NCBI GenBank assembly: GCA_024281055.1
Contig: JAMXLF010000008.1
Coordinates: 1-64,000 of the forward strand
Length of the DNA stretch: 64,000 nt
DNA from: Geobacteraceae bacterium
GTDB lineage: Bacteria; Desulfobacterota; Desulfuromonadia; Geobacterales; Geobacteraceae
Direction of reading: 5' to 3'
Below are positions 48,006 to 58,533 of this stretch, piece after piece; position 1 is the stretch's first letter, and each line of letters begins with the position of its first letter. The translations under genes and the position numbers were made by a program. The notes beneath the pieces were generated by a model that was given only the letters and a program-made list of their open reading frames with translations, made no database searches and was not told the DNA's origin.

Positions 48006-49667
48006 ATGCGCAGTGATACGATTAAGAAAGGGCTGGAGCGCACTCCCCACCGGGCTCTCATCAAGGGAACCGGTGTTCCCGAGAGTGAGATGGAAAAACC
48101 GTTCATAGGGGTGGCAACCAGCTTCACCGACCTCATTCCCGGCCATGTGGGGATGAGGGACCTGGAGCGCTTCATCGAAAAAGGGATCCATTCGGGCGGT
48201 GGCTATGCCTTTTTCTTTGGTATTCCCGGGGTCTGTGACGGCATTGCCATGGGGCACAAGGGAATGCACTATTCCCTCCCGACCCGCGAGCTGATTGCCG
48301 ACATGGTGGAATCGGTGGCCGAGGCTCATCGGTTGGACGGTCTCGTCCTCCTTACCAACTGCGACAAGATCACCCCCGGCATGCTCATGGCTGCGGCGCG
48401 TCTCGACATACCGTGCATCGTCGTCACTGCGGGGCCGATGCTCTCCGGTCGAGGAGAAAAAGGGCGGAAGTATTCGTTCGTCACCGACACCTTCGAGGCG
48501 ATGGCCCGCTACAAGGCGGGGGTCATCGATGACAAACAGCTCAAAATTTGCGAGGACAACGCCTGCCCCGGTATGGGGTCCTGCCAGGGACTCTTTACTG
48601 CCAACACTATGGCGATCCTCACAGAAACTCTCGGGATGAGCCTGCCCCGCTGCGGAACAGCCCTGGCGGTATCGGCCCTGAAGCGGCGGATCGCCTTCGC
48701 CTCCGGAGAAAAGATCGTCGAACTGGTGAACAATAGCATCACCCCCCGGCAAATTCTCACCCGTGCGGCTTTCGAGAATGCAATCCGGGTAGACCTCGCC
48801 CTCGGCGGTTCCTCCAATACGGTCCTCCACCTCCTTGCGATAGCCCACGAGGCGGGCGTGGAGCTGCCGCTCGAGACCTTCGACATTCTTGCCAAGGAAA
48901 CCCCGCAGCTCTCCTCAATGAACCCGGCAGGTGAATACTTCATGGAGGATCTGGACGCCGCCGGCGGGGTGTTGGGGGTGTTGAAACAACTGGGCGAGCG
49001 GATCAAAGACAACCCGACGGTCATGGGGCTCACCACCCGGCAGTTGGCGGCGAGCATCGAGAACGTCGACGAGGAGGTCATTCGCCCCCTCTCTAATCCG
49101 GTGAAACCCGAAGGGGGAATCGCGATCCTCTTCGGAAACCTCGCTCCGAAAGGGGCGGTGGTGAAGCAGTCCGGCGTGTCTGCCGCCATGATGCACTTTG
49201 AGGGGACGGCCCGCTGTTTCGATTCCGAGGAGGGAGCGATGGCTGCCCTCATGGGAGGGGAGATCACTGCGGGAGATGTCGTGGTGATCCGCTACGAAGG
49301 GCCGAAGGGGGGGCCAGGGATGCGGGAGATGCTGGCGCCCACCGCCACCCTCATGGGGCTCGGCCTCGGCGATTCGGTTGCCCTCATTACCGACGGCCGC
49401 TTTTCCGGTGGAACCCGCGGCCCCTGTATCGGGCATATTTCGCCGGAAGCCGCCGAAGGGGGACCGATCGCCCTTGTCGAGGAAGGGGACCGGATACTTC
49501 TCGACATCCCGGCTCGTCGGCTGGAACTCCTCGTGGACGGGGCAACACTCGCGGAACGGCGTGCCCGGTGGCAGGCGCCGGCGCCGAAAATCAAGAGCGG
49601 TTGGCTGGCGCGCTACGCCAAGGTGGTGACGTCGGCGTATACAGGCGCGGTCACGACGGCGGAGTAG
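48006..49667 (+). CDS. ilvD: dihydroxyacid dehydratase
   Basis: 553 aa from ATG 48006 (GAGG upstream). Fe-S enzyme dehydrating the dihydroxy acids to 2-ketoisovalerate and 2-keto-3-methylvalerate. Cluster cysteines appear in [15 protein letters not shown] and [39 protein letters not shown] is the C-terminal signature. First of four ilv genes, with ilvB, ilvH and ilvC following. Confidence 0.97.
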   Translation: MRSDTIKKGLERTPHRALIKGTGVPESEMEKPFIGVATSFTDLIPGHVGMRDLERFIEKGIHSGGGYAFFFGIPGVCDGIAMGHKGMHYSLPTRELIADMVESVAEAHRLDGLVLLTNCDKITPGMLMAAARLDIPCIVVTAGPMLSGRGEKGRKYSFVTDTFEAMARYKAGVIDDKQLKICEDNACPGMGSCQGLFTANTMAILTETLGMSLPRCGTALAVSALKRRIAFASGEKIVELVNNSITPRQILTRAAFENAIRVDLALGGSSNTVLHLLAIAHEAGVELPLETFDILAKETPQLSSMNPAGEYFMEDLDAAGGVLGVLKQLGERIKDNPTVMGLTTRQLAASIENVDEEVIRPLSNPVKPEGGIAILFGNLAPKGAVVKQSGVSAAMMHFEGTARCFDSEEGAMAALMGGEITAGDVVVIRYEGPKGGPGMREMLAPTATLMGLGLGDSVALITDGRFSGGTRGPCIGHISPEAAEGGPIALVEEGDRILLDIPARRLELLVDGATLAERRARWQAPAPKIKSGWLARYAKVVTSAYTGAVTTAE

Positions 49668-49743
49668 GAACCGCACTTATTCTGCTTCGGGATTCCTTGT
49701 GACTCGGGTGACGGCCTCGCCCTTTGGGCAGCCGAAAACTGTC

Positions 49744-49765
49744 AACTTTCGCTGGCGCGAAAGTT
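49744..49765 (+). terminator. 9-bp hairpin between ilvD and ilvB
   Basis: AACTTTCGC, loop TGGC, GCGAAAGTT: a perfect 9-bp stem. No clear T tract follows, so it could be a terminator, an mRNA stabiliser or an operator. Confidence 0.4.
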
Positions 49766-49884
49766 TGCGGCGTATCGAAAGAAAGTTATCAGCGTCATTC
49801 CTCGATCGTCTTGACCTTGCGAAAAATTGCGATTCCTTCAAGTCAGATTAAATTTTGATATCCCCTGTCGGGAGGATTTTGTCT

Positions 49885-51582
49885 ATGAAAATGAACGGGG
49901 CACGAATTCTTTTGGAATGTCTCAAAATGGAGGGGGTGGATACGGTTTTCGGCTATCCCGGTGGAACCGTCATCAACCTCTATGACGAGCTGTTCACGTT
50001 CAAGGAGATTCGCCATATCCTCCCGCGCCATGAGCAGGCCGGAGTCCATGCCGCCGACGGTTACGCCCGGGCTACCGGCAAGGTAGGGGTAGCAATCGCC
50101 ACCTCCGGGCCGGGTGCTACCAACACCGTGACCGGGATCGCCACCGCCTACATGGATTCCATTCCGCTCGTGGTCATCACTGGCCAGGTGCCTACCGCAC
50201 TGATCGGTAATGATGCCTTCCAGGAGGTGGATATCATCGGCATCACTCGTCCCTGCACCAAGCACAACTTCCTCGTCAGGGATGTGAAAGAGCTTGCGGC
50301 CATTGTCAAGAAGGCCTTCTACATCGCCCGGTCCGGGCGGCCCGGTCCGGTCCTTATCGACCTTCCCAAGGATGTGCAGATTGCCATCTCAGAGTTTAAG
50401 TACCCCGACAGCGTCGATATCCGCGGCTACAAGCCGACTATCGAGGGGCATCCGAAGCAGGTGGAAAAGGCAGTCTCCCTCCTCCTCGGGGCGAAAAGAC
50501 CGGTCATCTATGTGGGGGGAGGGGTGATTTCCAGCGATGCTGCGGCAGAGCTCACGGAACTTGCCCGCAGCCTCGGAACGCCGGTGACTACTACCCTTAT
50601 GGGGCTTGGCGCATTCCCGGAAAACGATCCGCTGTCTCTGGGGCTCCTCGGGATGCACGGCACCTATTATGCCAATATGGCCATGACCAATTCGGACCTG
50701 ATTGTGGCGGTGGGTGCCCGCTTCGATGACCGGGTGACCGGAAAGATTGCTACCTTTGCCCCCCACGCCAAGATCATCCACATCGACGTCGACCCGACCT
50801 CCATCAAGAAGAATGTCCGGGTCGATCTCCCCATCGTCGGTGATGTGAAGGACGTCCTGACCCGTATGCTCAAGGTCGTCGAGGAGCAGGACCGTGTCGA
50901 GGAATTCAGGGCCGGGCTTGCCCCCTGGCTCGATGAGATTGCCGGGTGGAAGGCCAAGCACCCGATCACTTACAAACAGCCGGCTTCGACCATCAAGCCC
51001 CAGTACGTGATCCAGAAGCTCCGGGAGCTTTCCGACGCCGATGCCATCATAGCCACCGATGTGGGGCAGCACCAGATGTGGACCGCCCAGTTCTTCGGTT
51101 TTACCCGGCCTCGGACCCTTCTTTCCTCCGGCGGCCTGGGTACCATGGGGTACGGGCTTCCGGCAGCCATGGGAGCACAGGCGGCGTTTCCCAAAAGGCA
51201 GGTGATTGCCGTCTGCGGTGATGGCGGGTTCCAGATGAACTTGCAGGAACTGGCGACCCTGGTTCAGAACCGGCTGCCGGTGAAAATCGTGATCCTCAAC
51301 AACAACTTCCTCGGAATGGTGCGGCAGTGGCAGGAACTCTTCTTCGAGAAACGGTACTCCTCGACCTGCCTCGAGCTTCCCATCGATTTCATCAAGCTGG
51401 CCGAGGCTTACGGGGCCAAGGGCTTCCAGGCCACGAAACCCGACGAGGTGGAGAAGGTTATCCGAGAGGGCTTTAAAGCGTCCGGACCGGTGATCATGGA
51501 GTTCAAGGTCGCCCGGGAAGAAAAGGTACTTCCCATGGTTCCGGCTGGGGCGTCCCTCAATGAAATGGTGTTGAATGCGTAA
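49885..51582 (+). CDS. ilvB: acetolactate synthase large subunit
   Basis: 565 aa from ATG 49885, with GGAGGA 8 nt upstream. Thiamine diphosphate enzyme making acetolactate and acetohydroxybutyrate. TPP-activating Glu is in PRHEQAGVHAADGYAR, the central FAD-type domain follows, and the ThDP/metal motif GDGGFQMNLQELATLVQNRL is near the C-terminus. The small regulatory subunit is next door. Confidence 0.97.
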   Translation: MKMNGARILLECLKMEGVDTVFGYPGGTVINLYDELFTFKEIRHILPRHEQAGVHAADGYARATGKVGVAIATSGPGATNTVTGIATAYMDSIPLVVITGQVPTALIGNDAFQEVDIIGITRPCTKHNFLVRDVKELAAIVKKAFYIARSGRPGPVLIDLPKDVQIAISEFKYPDSVDIRGYKPTIEGHPKQVEKAVSLLLGAKRPVIYVGGGVISSDAAAELTELARSLGTPVTTTLMGLGAFPENDPLSLGLLGMHGTYYANMAMTNSDLIVAVGARFDDRVTGKIATFAPHAKIIHIDVDPTSIKKNVRVDLPIVGDVKDVLTRMLKVVEEQDRVEEFRAGLAPWLDEIAGWKAKHPITYKQPASTIKPQYVIQKLRELSDADAIIATDVGQHQMWTAQFFGFTRPRTLLSSGGLGTMGYGLPAAMGAQAAFPKRQVIAVCGDGGFQMNLQELATLVQNRLPVKIVILNNNFLGMVRQWQELFFEKRYSSTCLELPIDFIKLAEAYGAKGFQATKPDEVEKVIREGFKASGPVIMEFKVAREEKVLPMVPAGASLNEMVLNA

Positions 51583-51657
51583 ATTCTGTAAAAGTTGAGG
51601 CGCAGAACGGCTGAATCGTTCGTCTAGCGTCTCATCCTTTGCTTCGAGGAGGTTTCC

Positions 51658-52149
51658 ATGCAGCATACCATCGCCGTCCTGGTGGAAAACGAGTTCGGGG
51701 TACTGTCACGTGTTGCCGGCCTCTTTTCCGGCCGTGGCTTCAATATCGACTCCCTGTCAGTGGCTCCCACCAATGACGAGTCCATCTCACGCATGACCAT
51801 CGTGACGCGGGGTGACGAGCAGATCCTCGAGCAGATTAACAAACAGCTCAACAAGCTGATCGACGTGATCAAGGTCATTGACTACACCGACGAGAGCGCC
51901 ATTGAGCGGGAGATGGCTCTTATCAAGGTTACCGCCGAGGAGGAAAGCCGGGCCGAGGTTCTGCGCATCGTCGATATCTTCCGGGCCAAGATCATCGACG
52001 TGACTCCCAAGTCCTACACCATCGAGGCGACAGGAGCGCCGGCCAAGATCGATGCTATCCTGGAACTCCTCCGTCCCTTGGGACTCAAAGAGTTGGTGCG
52101 AACCGGGCCGGTGGCCATAGGGCGCGGCGCCAAAGGCTGGAAAGGCTGA
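51658..52149 (+). CDS. ilvH: acetolactate synthase small (regulatory) subunit
   Basis: 163 aa. ACT domain at residues 3-75 (TIAVLVENEFGVLSRVAGLF, FNIDSLSVAPT) that binds valine for feedback inhibition, plus the ALS_ss C-terminal domain (RIVDIFRAKIIDV). GAGGAGG lies 7 nt upstream of the ATG. Pairs with IlvB. Confidence 0.96.
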   Translation: MQHTIAVLVENEFGVLSRVAGLFSGRGFNIDSLSVAPTNDESISRMTIVTRGDEQILEQINKQLNKLIDVIKVIDYTDESAIEREMALIKVTAEEESRAEVLRIVDIFRAKIIDVTPKSYTIEATGAPAKIDAILELLRPLGLKELVRTGPVAIGRGAKGWKG

Positions 52150-52150
52150 G

Positions 52151-52268
52151 AAACGCCGTTTTTCCGCCCCTGGCTTCGTCAGACTGCACGACTCCTTGTA
52201 CGGCGTACCAAACGGTACGCCTCCGTGTCGCCGCTTGTCTTCCTTGCCAGACCGAAAAATCGACGTTT
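52151..52268. repeat. long imperfect palindrome between ilvH and ilvC
   Basis: Outer arms AAACGCCGTTTTTC (52151-52164) and GAAAAATCGACGTTT (52254-52268), then CTGGC (52170-52174) with GCCAG (52246-52250). The centre is a perfect 8-bp hairpin GGCGTACC-AAAC-GGTACGCC (52202-52221). Together about 118 nt fills the gap between two ilv genes. Confidence 0.75.
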
Positions 52269-52305
52269 CCCTGAGAAAGTACTTTAACCATCAATTGGAG
52301 GATAA

Positions 52306-53325
<1,020 letters not shown>

Positions 53326-53344
53326 TGTGCCAGTGATATATGCG

Positions 53345-53408
53345 AAGGCCGGGTTCGGGATGATGCGGGACGTGCTCTCCGATATTCCTTGAAACCCGGC
53401 CTTTTTGC
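53345..53408 (+). terminator. terminator after ilvC
   Basis: AAGGCCGGGTT (53345-53355) pairs with AACCCGGCCTT (53393-53403), followed by T. The loop is ~37 nt. Confidence 0.7.
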
Positions 53409-53440
53409 ACTGCATGACCCTGCCCGCCGGAGTTTGCCAG

Positions 53441-54082
53441 ATGCGAAATGAAAATACTCCCATTGCCGTCGAAGGGTATCCGTTTATCGGCGCTGCGGCC
53501 TTTGTCACCCTGGTGTTCGCCCTTCTTTCCTGGAAGCTGCTCACCGTCGTTGCCCTGGCGGTAACACTGTTCATCGCCTTTTTTTTCCGGAATCCGGAGC
53601 GGGTTACTCCTGAAGACGAAAATGCAGTAGTAGCCCCGGCTGATGGGCGGGTCATCTACCTGGGACCTTCCCGTGAAGAGCACCTCCAGGAAGAAATGCT
53701 CAAGATCAGCATCTTTATGTCGGTCTTTAACGTGCACGTGAATCGTGCTCCACTTTCGGGTCGTGTCCTTGACACCTTTTACCGGCATGGGAAGTTTCTC
53801 GATGTCCGCGATGAACGGGCCACCTTCGAGAATGAGCAGCAGGGGCTCGTTCTGGAAAATGCCGGTGGAAAGAGGATCGTAGTGGTCCAAGTCGCTGGCC
53901 TGATTGCCCGGCGGATTGTGTGTTATGCCCGGAAAGGCGATACGCTCAAACGGGGCGAGCGGTACGGACTGATCCGTTTCGGTTCGCGTCTTGATGTCTA
54001 TCTCCCGAAAGATGCAGTCGTAAAGGTGGCCGTGGGGGATAAAACCGTGGCTGGCGAAACCGTGCTGGGGTACGTATCGTGA
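53441..54082 (+). CDS. psd: phosphatidylserine decarboxylase proenzyme
   Basis: 213 aa from ATG 53441, with CGGAG upstream. Short, soluble-domain Psd with two N-terminal membrane segments (about 18-55). FFRNPERVTP, VVAPADGRVIYLG, SVFNVHVNRAP (His) and the self-cleaving FGSRLDVYLP, with Gly-Ser as the pyruvoyl cleavage site. Makes phosphatidylethanolamine from the PssA product; overlaps pssA by 4 nt. Confidence 0.93.
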   Translation: MRNENTPIAVEGYPFIGAAAFVTLVFALLSWKLLTVVALAVTLFIAFFFRNPERVTPEDENAVVAPADGRVIYLGPSREEHLQEEMLKISIFMSVFNVHVNRAPLSGRVLDTFYRHGKFLDVRDERATFENEQQGLVLENAGGKRIVVVQVAGLIARRIVCYARKGDTLKRGERYGLIRFGSRLDVYLPKDAVVKVAVGDKTVAGETVLGYVS

Positions 54083-54849
54083 ATGGCGAAAAGATCGACA
54101 TGTCGGAGAGTATGCGGAAGGGAATCTATATCCTTCCCAATCTTTTTACCACCGGGAGTCTATTTGCGGGTTTTTACGGGATGGTTGCCACAATGGGAGG
54201 AGATTACCGATCAGCGGCCATCTGGATCCTTGTTTCGTCCATTTTTGACGGCCTTGACGGCAAGGTGGCGCGGCTTACCGGCACCTCCAGCAAATTCGGG
54301 GTCGAGTACGACTCCCTTGCGGATCTCGTGGCATTCGGGGTTGCGCCGGGACTCCTCATGTATTCATGGGCGCTCAAACCGTTCGGCCGGCTCGGCTGGC
54401 TGGCCGCCTTCCTGTTCGTAGTCTGCGGAGCACTACGGCTGGCTCGTTTTAACGTCCAGGTCAATACTGTGGAAAGCAAGCGATTTGTCGGGCTTCCTAT
54501 CCCAGCGGCTGCGAGCATGGTTTCTTCCACGGTCCTCTTTTTCCATCACTTCGGATGGCCAAGCTCTTTCAAGAAACTTGCCATTCTTATCCTCATCTAT
54601 CTGCTTGCTTTCCTGATGGTTTCCAACATCCGCTATTACTCGTTCAAGGATCCCGAGCTCATCAAGCGTCAACCGTTTGCATTCCTGGTACTGGCCGTGC
54701 TTCTCCTGATCATTATCGCCGCAGAGCCGGTGGTTATGCTGTTCGTTCTTTTTATCTGCTACGTTCTTTCGGGCCCTGTCGGCTTTATCATGACGTATCC
54801 ACGCAGGCGGCGCCTGGAAAAAGCGTTCCACAAGGGGGCGAAGCAGTGA
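54079..54849 (+). CDS. pssA: CDP-diacylglycerol-serine O-phosphatidyltransferase
   Basis: 256 aa from GTG 54079; ATG 54100 is an alternative. CDP-alcohol phosphotransferase with the complete motif DGKVARLTGTSSKFGVEYD and SLAD after it, set among about seven membrane helices. Makes phosphatidylserine from CDP-DAG and serine. Coupled to psd. Confidence 0.94.
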   Translation: MNGEKIDMSESMRKGIYILPNLFTTGSLFAGFYGMVATMGGDYRSAAIWILVSSIFDGLDGKVARLTGTSSKFGVEYDSLADLVAFGVAPGLLMYSWALKPFGRLGWLAAFLFVVCGALRLARFNVQVNTVESKRFVGLPIPAAASMVSSTVLFFHHFGWPSSFKKLAILILIYLLAFLMVSNIRYYSFKDPELIKRQPFAFLVLAVLLLIIIAAEPVVMLFVLFICYVLSGPVGFIMTYPRRRRLEKAFHKGAKQ

Positions 54850-54927
54850 TGCCTCTGTGCTCTTCGTTTAAAGTGAGCAAAAAATGATGGGACAGATTTC
54901 GCCTTTGCGGGAAAATGTAGTTTGTCC

Positions 54928-54956
54928 TTGACAGAAGCGAATAGTTTTTCTATTAT
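54928..54956 (+). promoter_or_regulatory. leuA promoter
   Basis: TTGACA (54928-54933), 17-nt spacer, TATTAT (54951-54956), immediately before the T-box leader. Initiation near 54963. Confidence 0.8.
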
Positions 54957-54971
54957 CATAAAAATTTTATA

Positions 54972-55239
54972 AAGGCTGAGAAGAGGAGTAGTAGTCTTCA
55001 TCCTTTTTCCAGAGAGCCGGTGGCTGGTGCAAACCGGTAAAAGGAAAGACGAACTCGCCTCGGAGCCTCTCCCTTGATTGCTTCATGAAAGGTAGGGGGA
55101 GACGCAATGCCCACGTGACGGGCCAAAGAAGATCCTCTATCGATTGCATTTGCGCATGAAGGCGAGACGGTAAAGGATGAACGAGGGTGGTACCGCGGAG
55201 CTTAGCCTTCGCCCCTTGATGGGGCGAAGGCTTTTTTAT
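54972..55239 (+). promoter_or_regulatory. T-box riboswitch (Leu) controlling leuA
   Basis: Stem I features are seen: AGAGAGCC, then GGTGGCTGGTGCAAACCGG, and a candidate specifier CTC (Leu) at 55054-55056 in GAACTCGC. The T-box core AGGGTGGTACCGCGG is at 55184-55198, followed by the terminator AGCCTTCGCCCC-TTGA-TGGGGCGAAGGCT at 55204-55231 with T tract. Uncharged tRNA-Leu would bind and permit read-through into leuA. This accounts for most of the ~490 nt gap between pssA and leuA; nothing else is seen in the rest. Confidence 0.9.
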
Positions 55240-55340
55240 TATCCGGCTGTGGCGCATCGTTAGTCATATGGGACAATTGTTGGGTGCAGCATTGCCTTGA
55301 ATTCGCGCGTTTCGATAAGTTTACTACAAAGGAGGCGAGC

Positions 55341-56894
55341 ATGGCCAAAAAGAAGACCGAACTCACAACCGTCAAGATTTTCGACACCACCCTCAGGGAC
55401 GGCGAACAGTCGCCTGGTGCCAGTATGAACATCGAGGAAAAACTCAGGGTGGCCAAACAGTTGCAGAGACTTAACGTGGATGTGATCGAGGCGGGATTCC
55501 CCATCGCTTCCGAGGGGGACTTCGAAGCAGTGAAGAGAGTTGCCCAGACCATCAAGGGGCCTGAAATCGCCGGGCTTTGTCGAGCCAGCACTAAGGATAT
55601 AGATCGGGGATGGGAGGCTCTTCAGTACGCAGGAGAGAAGGGACGGATCCATACCTTCATCGCAACTTCGGACATCCATATGAAGTACAAGCTCAAGATG
55701 AGCCCGAAGGAGGTTCTGGCCGCAGCGGTCAAGGCGGTGAAGCGGGCTAAGTCCTACACTCCGAATGTGGAGTTTTCCTGCGAAGATGCGGTACGTACGG
55801 ATCTCAAGTTCATGGCCGAGGTGGTGGGCGCAGTCATCGATGCTGGTGCGACCACGGTCAATATCCCTGACACGGTCGGTTATACCATTCCGTTCGAGTA
55901 TTTCAACATCATCAAGTACCTCAAGGAAAACGTCGCCAATATCGACCACGCAGTCATTTCCGTCCACTGCCACAACGACCTCGGACTCTCTGTCGCTAAC
56001 TCCATTGCGGCGGTGCAGGCTGGAGCCGGCCAAGTGGAATGCACCATCAACGGCATCGGCGAACGGGCAGGCAACTGCTCCCTTGAGGAGTTCGTCATGA
56101 CCCTCAAAACGCGGAGCGACATACTTCCCTTCAGGACTAATGTGGTCACCGAACAGCTGACCCCCGCGAGCCGGCTTGTCACAACGGTGACCGGAATTGT
56201 CGTCCAGCCCAATAAGGCTATCGTCGGGACCAATGCCTTCGCCCACGAGGCGGGAATCCACCAGCACGGGGTGCTCATGGAGAAGTCTACCTATGAGATC
56301 ATGACGCCCGAGTCGGTGGGGTTGAAGGCCAACGTTCTCGTGCTCGGGAAACACTCCGGCCGCCACGCCTTCAAGAAACGGCTGGATGAACTGGGGTATG
56401 AACTCGATGACGAGATGCTCAATCGGGCCTTCGAGCGTTTCAAGGCGCTGGCTGATCTGAAAAAGGAGGTCTTCGACGAGGACCTGGATGCCATCGTGGC
56501 GGACGAAGAGGTTATGCGGGCCACTGAAAAGTACAAACTATCCCACATTACTGTCACATGTGGTTCCTTTGCCGTGGCCACAGCCACCGTGCAAATGGAG
56601 ATTGACGGCAACCCGGTGCGAACCGCTGAACTTGGTGACGGGCCGGTCGATGCTACGTTGAAGGCGATCAAGAAATTGACGAAAACAAGGGCCAAGCTTC
56701 AGCAGTACAACGTCGGTTCCATCACCGGCGGCACTGACGCCCAGGGAGAGGTTACCGTGCGGCTTGCAGAAGGCGAGAAAACGGTAATCGGCAAGGGTTC
56801 TTCGACTGATATCATCGAGGCCTCGGCAAAGGCATACATCCATGCTCTGAACCGGCTGAACTTCAAGAAAGAGAAGCTCACGGAGCATCTCTGA
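55341..56894 (+). CDS. leuA: 2-isopropylmalate synthase
   Basis: 517 aa from ATG 55341 (AAAGGAGG 7 nt upstream). Condenses acetyl-CoA with 2-ketoisovalerate, the committed step of leucine synthesis. DTTLRDGEQSPGASM starts the TIM barrel, SVHCHNDLGLSVANSIAAV has the metal His, GNCSLEE follows, and the C-terminal LeuA regulatory domain (about 390-510) carries leucine feedback. Preceded by a T-box. Citramalate synthase is a sister family, but length, motifs and T-box specificity favour LeuA. Confidence 0.94.
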   Translation: MAKKKTELTTVKIFDTTLRDGEQSPGASMNIEEKLRVAKQLQRLNVDVIEAGFPIASEGDFEAVKRVAQTIKGPEIAGLCRASTKDIDRGWEALQYAGEKGRIHTFIATSDIHMKYKLKMSPKEVLAAAVKAVKRAKSYTPNVEFSCEDAVRTDLKFMAEVVGAVIDAGATTVNIPDTVGYTIPFEYFNIIKYLKENVANIDHAVISVHCHNDLGLSVANSIAAVQAGAGQVECTINGIGERAGNCSLEEFVMTLKTRSDILPFRTNVVTEQLTPASRLVTTVTGIVVQPNKAIVGTNAFAHEAGIHQHGVLMEKSTYEIMTPESVGLKANVLVLGKHSGRHAFKKRLDELGYELDDEMLNRAFERFKALADLKKEVFDEDLDAIVADEEVMRATEKYKLSHITVTCGSFAVATATVQMEIDGNPVRTAELGDGPVDATLKAIKKLTKTRAKLQQYNVGSITGGTDAQGEVTVRLAEGEKTVIGKGSSTDIIEASAKAYIHALNRLNFKKEKLTEHL

Positions 56895-56931
56895 CATTCA
56901 CTGTGCGGTCGACTTTTCGTTTGCAAAAAAC

Positions 56932-56956
56932 GGGCTGCTTCCGCGGCCCTTTTTTG
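56932..56956 (+). terminator. terminator after leuA
   Basis: GGGCTGC (56932-56938), TTCC, GCGGCCC (56943-56949), then T. Confidence 0.75.
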
Positions 56957-57004
56957 CCCAAACAGTCGTCCTTGGCGAGGTTTTTTAGCTGAGGCTCTTG
57001 AGTC

Positions 57005-57039
57005 AAAAAAAAACCCCGCCGGATTTCTCCGGCGGGGTT
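57005..57039 (-). terminator. terminator of the cold-shock gene
   Basis: On the minus strand CCCCGCCGGA, GAAA, TCCGGCGGGG, then a run of nine T. Confidence 0.8.
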
Positions 57040-57070
57040 ATGTGTCACAAAAACCGTTTCTGAATGTTGC

Positions 57071-57271
57071 TTAGATTTTTCTGACGTTGGCGGCCTGAAG
57101 CCCTTTCGGGCCGGTAACCACGTCGAACGTGACAGCCTGCCCTTCGGCGAGGGATTTAAACCCTTCCGACTGAATAGCGGAGAAGTGTACGAACACGTCC
57201 TCACCGTTGTCCTGTTCAATGAAGCCGAAACCTTTGGCATCGTTGAACCATTTCACTTTGCCCTGTGCCAT
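57071..57271 (-). CDS. cspA: cold-shock protein (CspA family)
   Basis: 66 aa from ATG 57271, with AAAGGAGG 8 nt upstream; the open frame extends 5' but the family start is here. Single OB-fold with RNP1 KGFGFIEQ and RNP2 VFVHFSAI, then the [10 protein letters not shown] ending. RNA/ssDNA-binding chaperone. It has its own promoter and a long leader, as is usual for csp genes. It lies between leuA and leuC on the opposite strand. Confidence 0.95.
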   Translation of the reverse strand: MAQGKVKWFNDAKGFGFIEQDNGEDVFVHFSAIQSEGFKSLAEGQAVTFDVVTGPKGLQAANVRKI

Positions 57272-57426
57272 TTCCCTACCTCCTTTGGTGCCTCCGGATC
57301 TAAATGCCGGAACTTCGTGGAATCCGCAGTTTCCGGAGTCTTGAGGCAGGAAACGAGGCGAGGCATTCAGTGGGCCTTCCTGGTTTTCCAGGTGCTGCAA
57401 AAACGTCCGAAACTTGCTACCGTAGC

Positions 57427-57455
57427 AAATTAACAAAGTAACATGATACTGTCAA
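57427..57455 (-). promoter_or_regulatory. cspA promoter with ~150-nt leader
   Basis: Minus strand TTGACA (57455-57450), 17-nt spacer, TAATTT (57432-57427). The start near 57420 gives a leader of about 150 nt, typical of cold-shock mRNAs. Confidence 0.65.
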
Positions 57456-57504
57456 GGGGTATTTTATGGTTGTTTAGAAAAAGTTCACCAGCGAGGTCGT
57501 GGAA

Positions 57505-58533
57505 TCAAAAGGTATTGAGCCTCCCGATAAATGCGGTCAATAACCCGTAATGCTGATGGTTAAAATGAAGCGCGATGCGGGGCAGTGTCAGAAGGTCCGG
57601 TTCATCCATCTCTTCCGGCAGCGGCGAGCAGACCTCGATTCTTGTCCCGGGATGGCGCAGTTCGGGGAATTCGCTTTCCAGTTCTTCGATATTTTCTGGT
57701 GTGAGTTCCTTGTTGAGCCGTATGATGAGGCGTCCTTCTGCAAACCGCAAGGAATGGTAGGTACGGTAGAATTCCTCGATGACCTGGATCGCTTCATCTT
57801 CGCTGCGGGAAATGGTGAAGATGGCAAAATCTTCCGCTGAGATCAACCCCCTGCCGAGCATGGCATCCTTGATGAAATTAAACCAGCGATCCCAATAGCC
57901 GCTCTCGTCGTCGATGAGGACCAGCGGCTTAGGGGAAGTTTTGCCGGTCTGGATCAGGGTGAAAACCTCCATGGCCTCATCGAGGGTGCCGAATCCGCCG
58001 GGGAAAACGGCAATGGCGTCAGACTCTTTGACGAACGCCACTTTGCGGTTGAAAAAGTACTTGTAAGTGATAAGCCGGGGATTTTTCATCATGACCGGAT
58101 TGGGAGACTGTTCAAAAGGAAGGCGGATATTGACGGCAAAGGAATTTTCACTGCCGGCACCCTCGTTGCCCGCCTGCATGATTCCCGGCCCTCCGCCGGT
58201 TATGATCATGTAGCCGAGTTGTGCGAGGCGCCTGCTGAAGCGGACACATTTCTGGTATATCTGTTCGCCGGGTTCCGTCCGGGCTGACCCGAAAATGGTT
58301 ACCTTTTTCCTGGGCCGGTAAGGAGCGAAAACCTTGTTCGTGTAACGCATCTCCTTCATGGTATTGTTGAGCATCTTGAGGTCGGCCAGGTAATCGCTTT
58401 CCTGGCCTGCTTTCAGGGCGGATATGATCATCTCCCGGATGAGGTGCGGGTGGTGTATCTGATCTGCTTTGCTGATCAGGTTATCTATAAGTTGATCGAT
58501 CTCGCCGTTGGTTCGGGCAAAGCTCAGTTCCAT
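57505..58533 (-). CDS. LOG-family (TIGR00730-type) Rossmann-fold protein
   Basis: 342 aa from ATG 58533. The LOG/lysine decarboxylase-like fold shows VTIFGSARTEPGE, GGGPGIMQAGNEGA and FPGGFGTLDEAMEVF, the PGGxGTxxE signature. Proteins of this family are nucleoside 5'-monophosphate phosphoribohydrolases in the cytokinin sense, but many bacterial ones have unknown substrates. The C-terminal ~100 residues extend beyond the usual ~190-residue core. AAGGAG is 13 nt from the ATG but only 7 nt from an in-frame AUC at 58539. Confidence 0.85.
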   Translation of the reverse strand: MELSFARTNGEIDQLIDNLISKADQIHHPHLIREMIISALKAGQESDYLADLKMLNNTMKEMRYTNKVFAPYRPRKKVTIFGSARTEPGEQIYQKCVRFSRRLAQLGYMIITGGGPGIMQAGNEGAGSENSFAVNIRLPFEQSPNPVMMKNPRLITYKYFFNRKVAFVKESDAIAVFPGGFGTLDEAMEVFTLIQTGKTSPKPLVLIDDESGYWDRWFNFIKDAMLGRGLISAEDFAIFTISRSEDEAIQVIEEFYRTYHSLRFAEGRLIIRLNKELTPENIEELESEFPELRHPGTRIEVCSPLPEEMDEPDLLTLPRIALHFNHQHYGLLTAFIGRLNTF

